A program made the position numbers and the translations under genes. A DNA stretch of 34,214 bases, from the NCBI GenBank assembly GCA_001970955.1, contig MPUH01000801.1:1-34214 (forward strand). Reading direction: 5' to 3'. The notes beneath the pieces are model-generated. The model did no database searches and was not told the origin of the DNA. It worked only from the letters and a program-made list of their open reading frames with translations. Positions within the stretch are counted from its first letter, which is position 1, and each line of letters starts with the position of its first letter. Origin of the DNA: Stentor coeruleus (taxonomy: Eukaryota > Ciliophora > Heterotrichea > Heterotrichida > Stentoridae). Positions 31,685 through 34,214 of this stretch are shown piece after piece.

Positions 31685-32806
31685 TTAGCCCATGCTTAAT
31701 AGATATTCAAGATCATCTTTAGAGCAATCTTGTAAAAATTCTTTTTCTTTTAACTGGTAGTCTTTAAACTGCTTATTCAGAAGAGTCATATTTTTCAAGA
31801 AGTCTTTTTCCATTCTTGAATTCTCAATTTCTTTTTTCAGCACGCTTTCTTCGTTTTTTAGTTCACGAATTTTGCTTAAAAAAGTTCTTCCGTCTTTTAT
31901 ACTGTAAATTAAATCACCTTCAAGTTGCTTTATTATGTTTTTCTTTTCGGTGATTGCTTTTTGTAAACTTTTTTGAAAGGTTATTAAGCTTTTTTTCAGC
32001 TCTTCTTTAAGTAAAAGTTTTGACCTCAAATTCAAAGCCTCATTCGTCAGTTGTGGATACAATTTAATATCTTCCAAAGTTCTTTTTCTAATTGGTGAAA
32101 CACTTTTCCCTTTTTTACCTCTCTTATGATCAGCACTCAAGGCAATTTTACTATAAGAGAAATTGTTTAAAGCTTGAACTGAATCTTGTGTTGAGTTTAT
32201 CGGCAAACTCGATTTTGAAAGAGATCCATTTTTCATCTCAGCATAAGGTTTTATCATAGAAATCTCTTCGATTTCCCTATAGCTGCATATTTTGTTCTTG
32301 TTTTCTTCTATAATATCAATTTTTTCAATAAGAATCCTTTGTAAATACTTAAGTTTTTCTTGTAGGGCTAAGTTTTTTACCAACTCTTTTTTAACCTCTA
32401 AAGTTGAAGATTCTTCAAGTTCAACAAACTCTTCGTTGTATTGGAATTTCTTTAGAATATCTAAAATAGTATGGTCTTCTTTATAATCATAAGTAATTGA
32501 TAATTCTTGACGAGCTTCATTTTCATATTTGCATGTTATGTCTTTGTATATAAGTGATCGTATTTTGGATATTTGCTCCTGATCTGATAATTGATCTCTA
32601 GAGTCTTGGATTTTTTGAAGAATATAGTGCTTTTTGCTTCGAAGTTCTCGAAGATCTTTGCAGTCAGGGTTATCATTGATCATTTTGTTTATCTTCAATA
32701 GGTTTATACTGTATTTAATTGAGCTTTTTTTTTGATAGTAGGCTTTGGCAAGAGCTACATGACTTATCAGTTCAGAATCGTTTTCAATACTTTTTCCGCA
32801 ACCCAT
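31685..32806 (-). CDS. Second coiled-coil protein with N-terminal MGC acylation motif
   Basis: The open frame extends to 32920, but the ATG at 32804-32806 is chosen because it gives MGCGKSIEND, a textbook N-myristoylation/palmitoylation start (Gly2, Cys3, Ser6). The 38 residues upstream are Ile/Lys-rich AT-driven translation. The product is 373 aa, largely helical: ~60-115 and ~150-205 are charged helices, ~255-275 is a basic linker (DHKRGKKGKSVSPIRKRTL), and ~285-365 is a strong Lys/Glu/Leu coiled coil. No known domain was recognised. The plan (acylated tip, coiled coil, basic patch) resembles the protein at 2717-3559, but clear sequence homology is not visible by eye. A membrane- or cortex-attached structural role is inferred. 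Confidence 0.75.
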   Translation of the reverse strand: MGCGKSIENDSELISHVALAKAYYQKKSSIKYSINLLKINKMINDNPDCKDLRELRSKKHYILQKIQDSRDQLSDQEQISKIRSLIYKDITCKYENEARQELSITYDYKEDHTILDILKKFQYNEEFVELEESSTLEVKKELVKNLALQEKLKYLQRILIEKIDIIEENKNKICSYREIEEISMIKPYAEMKNGSLSKSSLPINSTQDSVQALNNFSYSKIALSADHKRGKKGKSVSPIRKRTLEDIKLYPQLTNEALNLRSKLLLKEELKKSLITFQKSLQKAITEKKNIIKQLEGDLIYSIKDGRTFLSKIRELKNEESVLKKEIENSRMEKDFLKNMTLLNKQFKDYQLKEKEFLQDCSKDDLEYLLSMG

Positions 32807-34214
32807 ATTCCTGTTAATTATTATTATTCTTTTTTGAGGTGATTTTAATTTTTGAAAATACTTTCTAGCTATTATTAATATATTTAAAGGCATTCTGAGA
32901 AGTTTAGAAATGATTATCATATAAAATTTTAGAAGAAAAATAATATTAGGAAATTAAGTAGATAATGATTGATCGATATTGTTTTTTAATCATGGAGCAG
33001 TTTTCTGAATTTTTTATCAAAAAATCATTATTACTTTTTAGTGTGCGACTATTCTTTTTATGAAATATTTTCATGACTAAAAAAATGATTGATAGGATAA
33101 GATTTAGATCATAATAAAGTCCTAATTTAGTAAGCATCAAGATTTTTGATGCTTATTAAATAGAGGAGTTAGAACATTAATAAAATTATTGCAAGTTTTA
33201 GTAGTTTTACTCATAATTTCAAATATAATCTTAATAGGCGCATGATTAAAACTTATATAATATCTTTATACCTCAAGTATAAATTGCTGCCATTGTCTTT
33301 ATACTAATAAAATATTTTATCATTTAGAGAATAAAAGTAGAATAACCATAAACTTTTAATCTGCATAAATTCTCAATATACACTAACTATTACATTTTTA
33401 TAACTTCATCATATAATTATTATTTCTATACTCTACCTAACTTAATCATACTATATAGCCTTAATCTAAACCAAAAGTATGCTTTCTGACAATTTTTAGC
33501 CTATTTAATCAATCATCAACTACAATTTTTTACTGAACTACTCTTCTAATCATCAGAAATAAACATAAAAGTTTTAATTATCTCAAGGTAATTTTTCCCT
33601 CAGTCCAACAATCTTCTAACCGAATTTCTTGCCAACTTATAAGAGAAAGAATCATTCTATTAACTAGCATCCCTATATTCACCTCATCATTAAGGTCAAA
33701 ACAGATTTTTCTCTAATTAACAAATGATAAAAATGATAGCTTTAGAATTACTATATATAGCTTTTAATATGATTAAAAAACAACTGTAAATAATGATTAT
33801 CATATTGAAATATTTAGCATAAGGAGCATTTTTTGTATGAGTTGCTATAGTATTATAATTTTATCTACAATTAAAATATCAAAACAAAAAAGATATGCAA
33901 AATACTATATATTATTAAAATATTATCAGATCTATATCTAATTAAAGAGTTTTTCTTTGGTAGCGGAGGATGATAAAATTTATAAGTTCTCGAATATGCT
34001 TTAATAAAATCTTCATGCAAAGCATAAATATCAGTTAAATCTTTAATAAATTAACATATATTTTTTCTATCCTCTTATCTCATCTTAATTTCCGAAAATC
34101 CAAATACTTAATTATTTCTATAAATTATTTTTAATTTAACTCTCTATAACAAACTTAAAAGTCTGCGTTGAGTTAATCATACTCCTCGCTCCTTCCATAG
34201 AAATCCTTTTATTT
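32807..34214. other. AT-rich right flank
   Basis: No supportable gene was seen. 32946-33140 carries a short minus-strand open frame of Lys/Asn/Ile-rich low complexity that is not credible as a gene. From about 33200 to 33720 the + strand is C-rich and G-poor, which in this window accompanies either a downstream plus-strand gene start or the 3' flank of a minus-strand gene lying beyond the edge. Confidence 0.45.

Noticed and set aside
32946-33140. 64-aa minus-strand ORF
   Set aside because: Low-complexity Lys/Asn/Ile sequence in AT-rich flank.
33961-34020. Possible tRNA-like segment
   Set aside because: No matching acceptor stem or complete A and B boxes.

Overview
The window looks like macronuclear DNA of a heterotrich ciliate, most likely Stentor or a close relative. 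It is very AT-rich and gene-dense. TAA, TAG and TGA all act as stops: long conserved proteins end at them, for example TOR ends in its canonical FATC residues directly before TAG. Two genes are interrupted by 15-nt GT...AG introns, a size that is a known hallmark of Stentor. No rRNA, tRNA, CRISPR array or intact transposon was seen.

Layout from left to right. 1-788: AT-rich flank with a short tandem repeat. 789-2213 (+): D-2-hydroxyglutarate dehydrogenase-like flavoprotein with one 15-nt intron. 2717-3559 (+): a coiled-coil protein with an N-terminal MGC acylation motif. 3859-5931 (-): membrane-bound cyclic-nucleotide phosphodiesterase. 5938-7137 (-): ankyrin/double-SAM protein ending only 6 nt before the phosphodiesterase start and in the same frame. 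7138-7670: divergent promoter region. 7671-8720 (+): RAD23. 9782-10528 (+): a helical-repeat plus RRM-like protein. 11013-11460 (+): a decayed gene. 12010-14268 (-): a large MORN-repeat protein broken only by two assembly gaps. 15301-15787 (+): a deoxyhypusine hydroxylase pseudogene. 15942-17639 (-): tubulin-tyrosine-ligase-like (TTLL) enzyme. 18399-20248 (-): a long coiled-coil protein, again crossed by an assembly gap. 22110-29213 (+): complete TOR kinase with one 15-nt intron. 29214-31159: gene-poor DNA with decayed coding fragments, one of them cysteine-rich. 31160-31651 (+): a small Ser-rich coiled-coil protein. 31685-32806 (-): a second MGC coiled-coil protein. 32807-34214: AT-rich flank.

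There is no operon-like pathway. The genes cover growth signalling (TOR), cyclic-nucleotide turnover (PDE, with a scaffold-like ANK-SAM neighbour), ubiquitin shuttling/DNA repair (RAD23), mitochondrial 2-hydroxyacid oxidation, tubulin modification (TTLL) and probable cortical or membrane scaffolds (MORN, MGC and coiled-coil proteins).

The most notable signals are: a strand-composition pattern that tracks transcription units (C-rich/G-poor sense strand upstream and at the 5' end, G-rich/C-poor at the 3' end and downstream) and appears to reset repeatedly inside TOR; two nearly identical 15-nt introns in unrelated genes; the in-frame 6-nt ANK-SAM/PDE junction; and intergenic relics of once-functional genes. 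All four N characters lie between near-perfect direct repeats and look like unmerged contig ends. Collapsing them restores the two interrupted reading frames.
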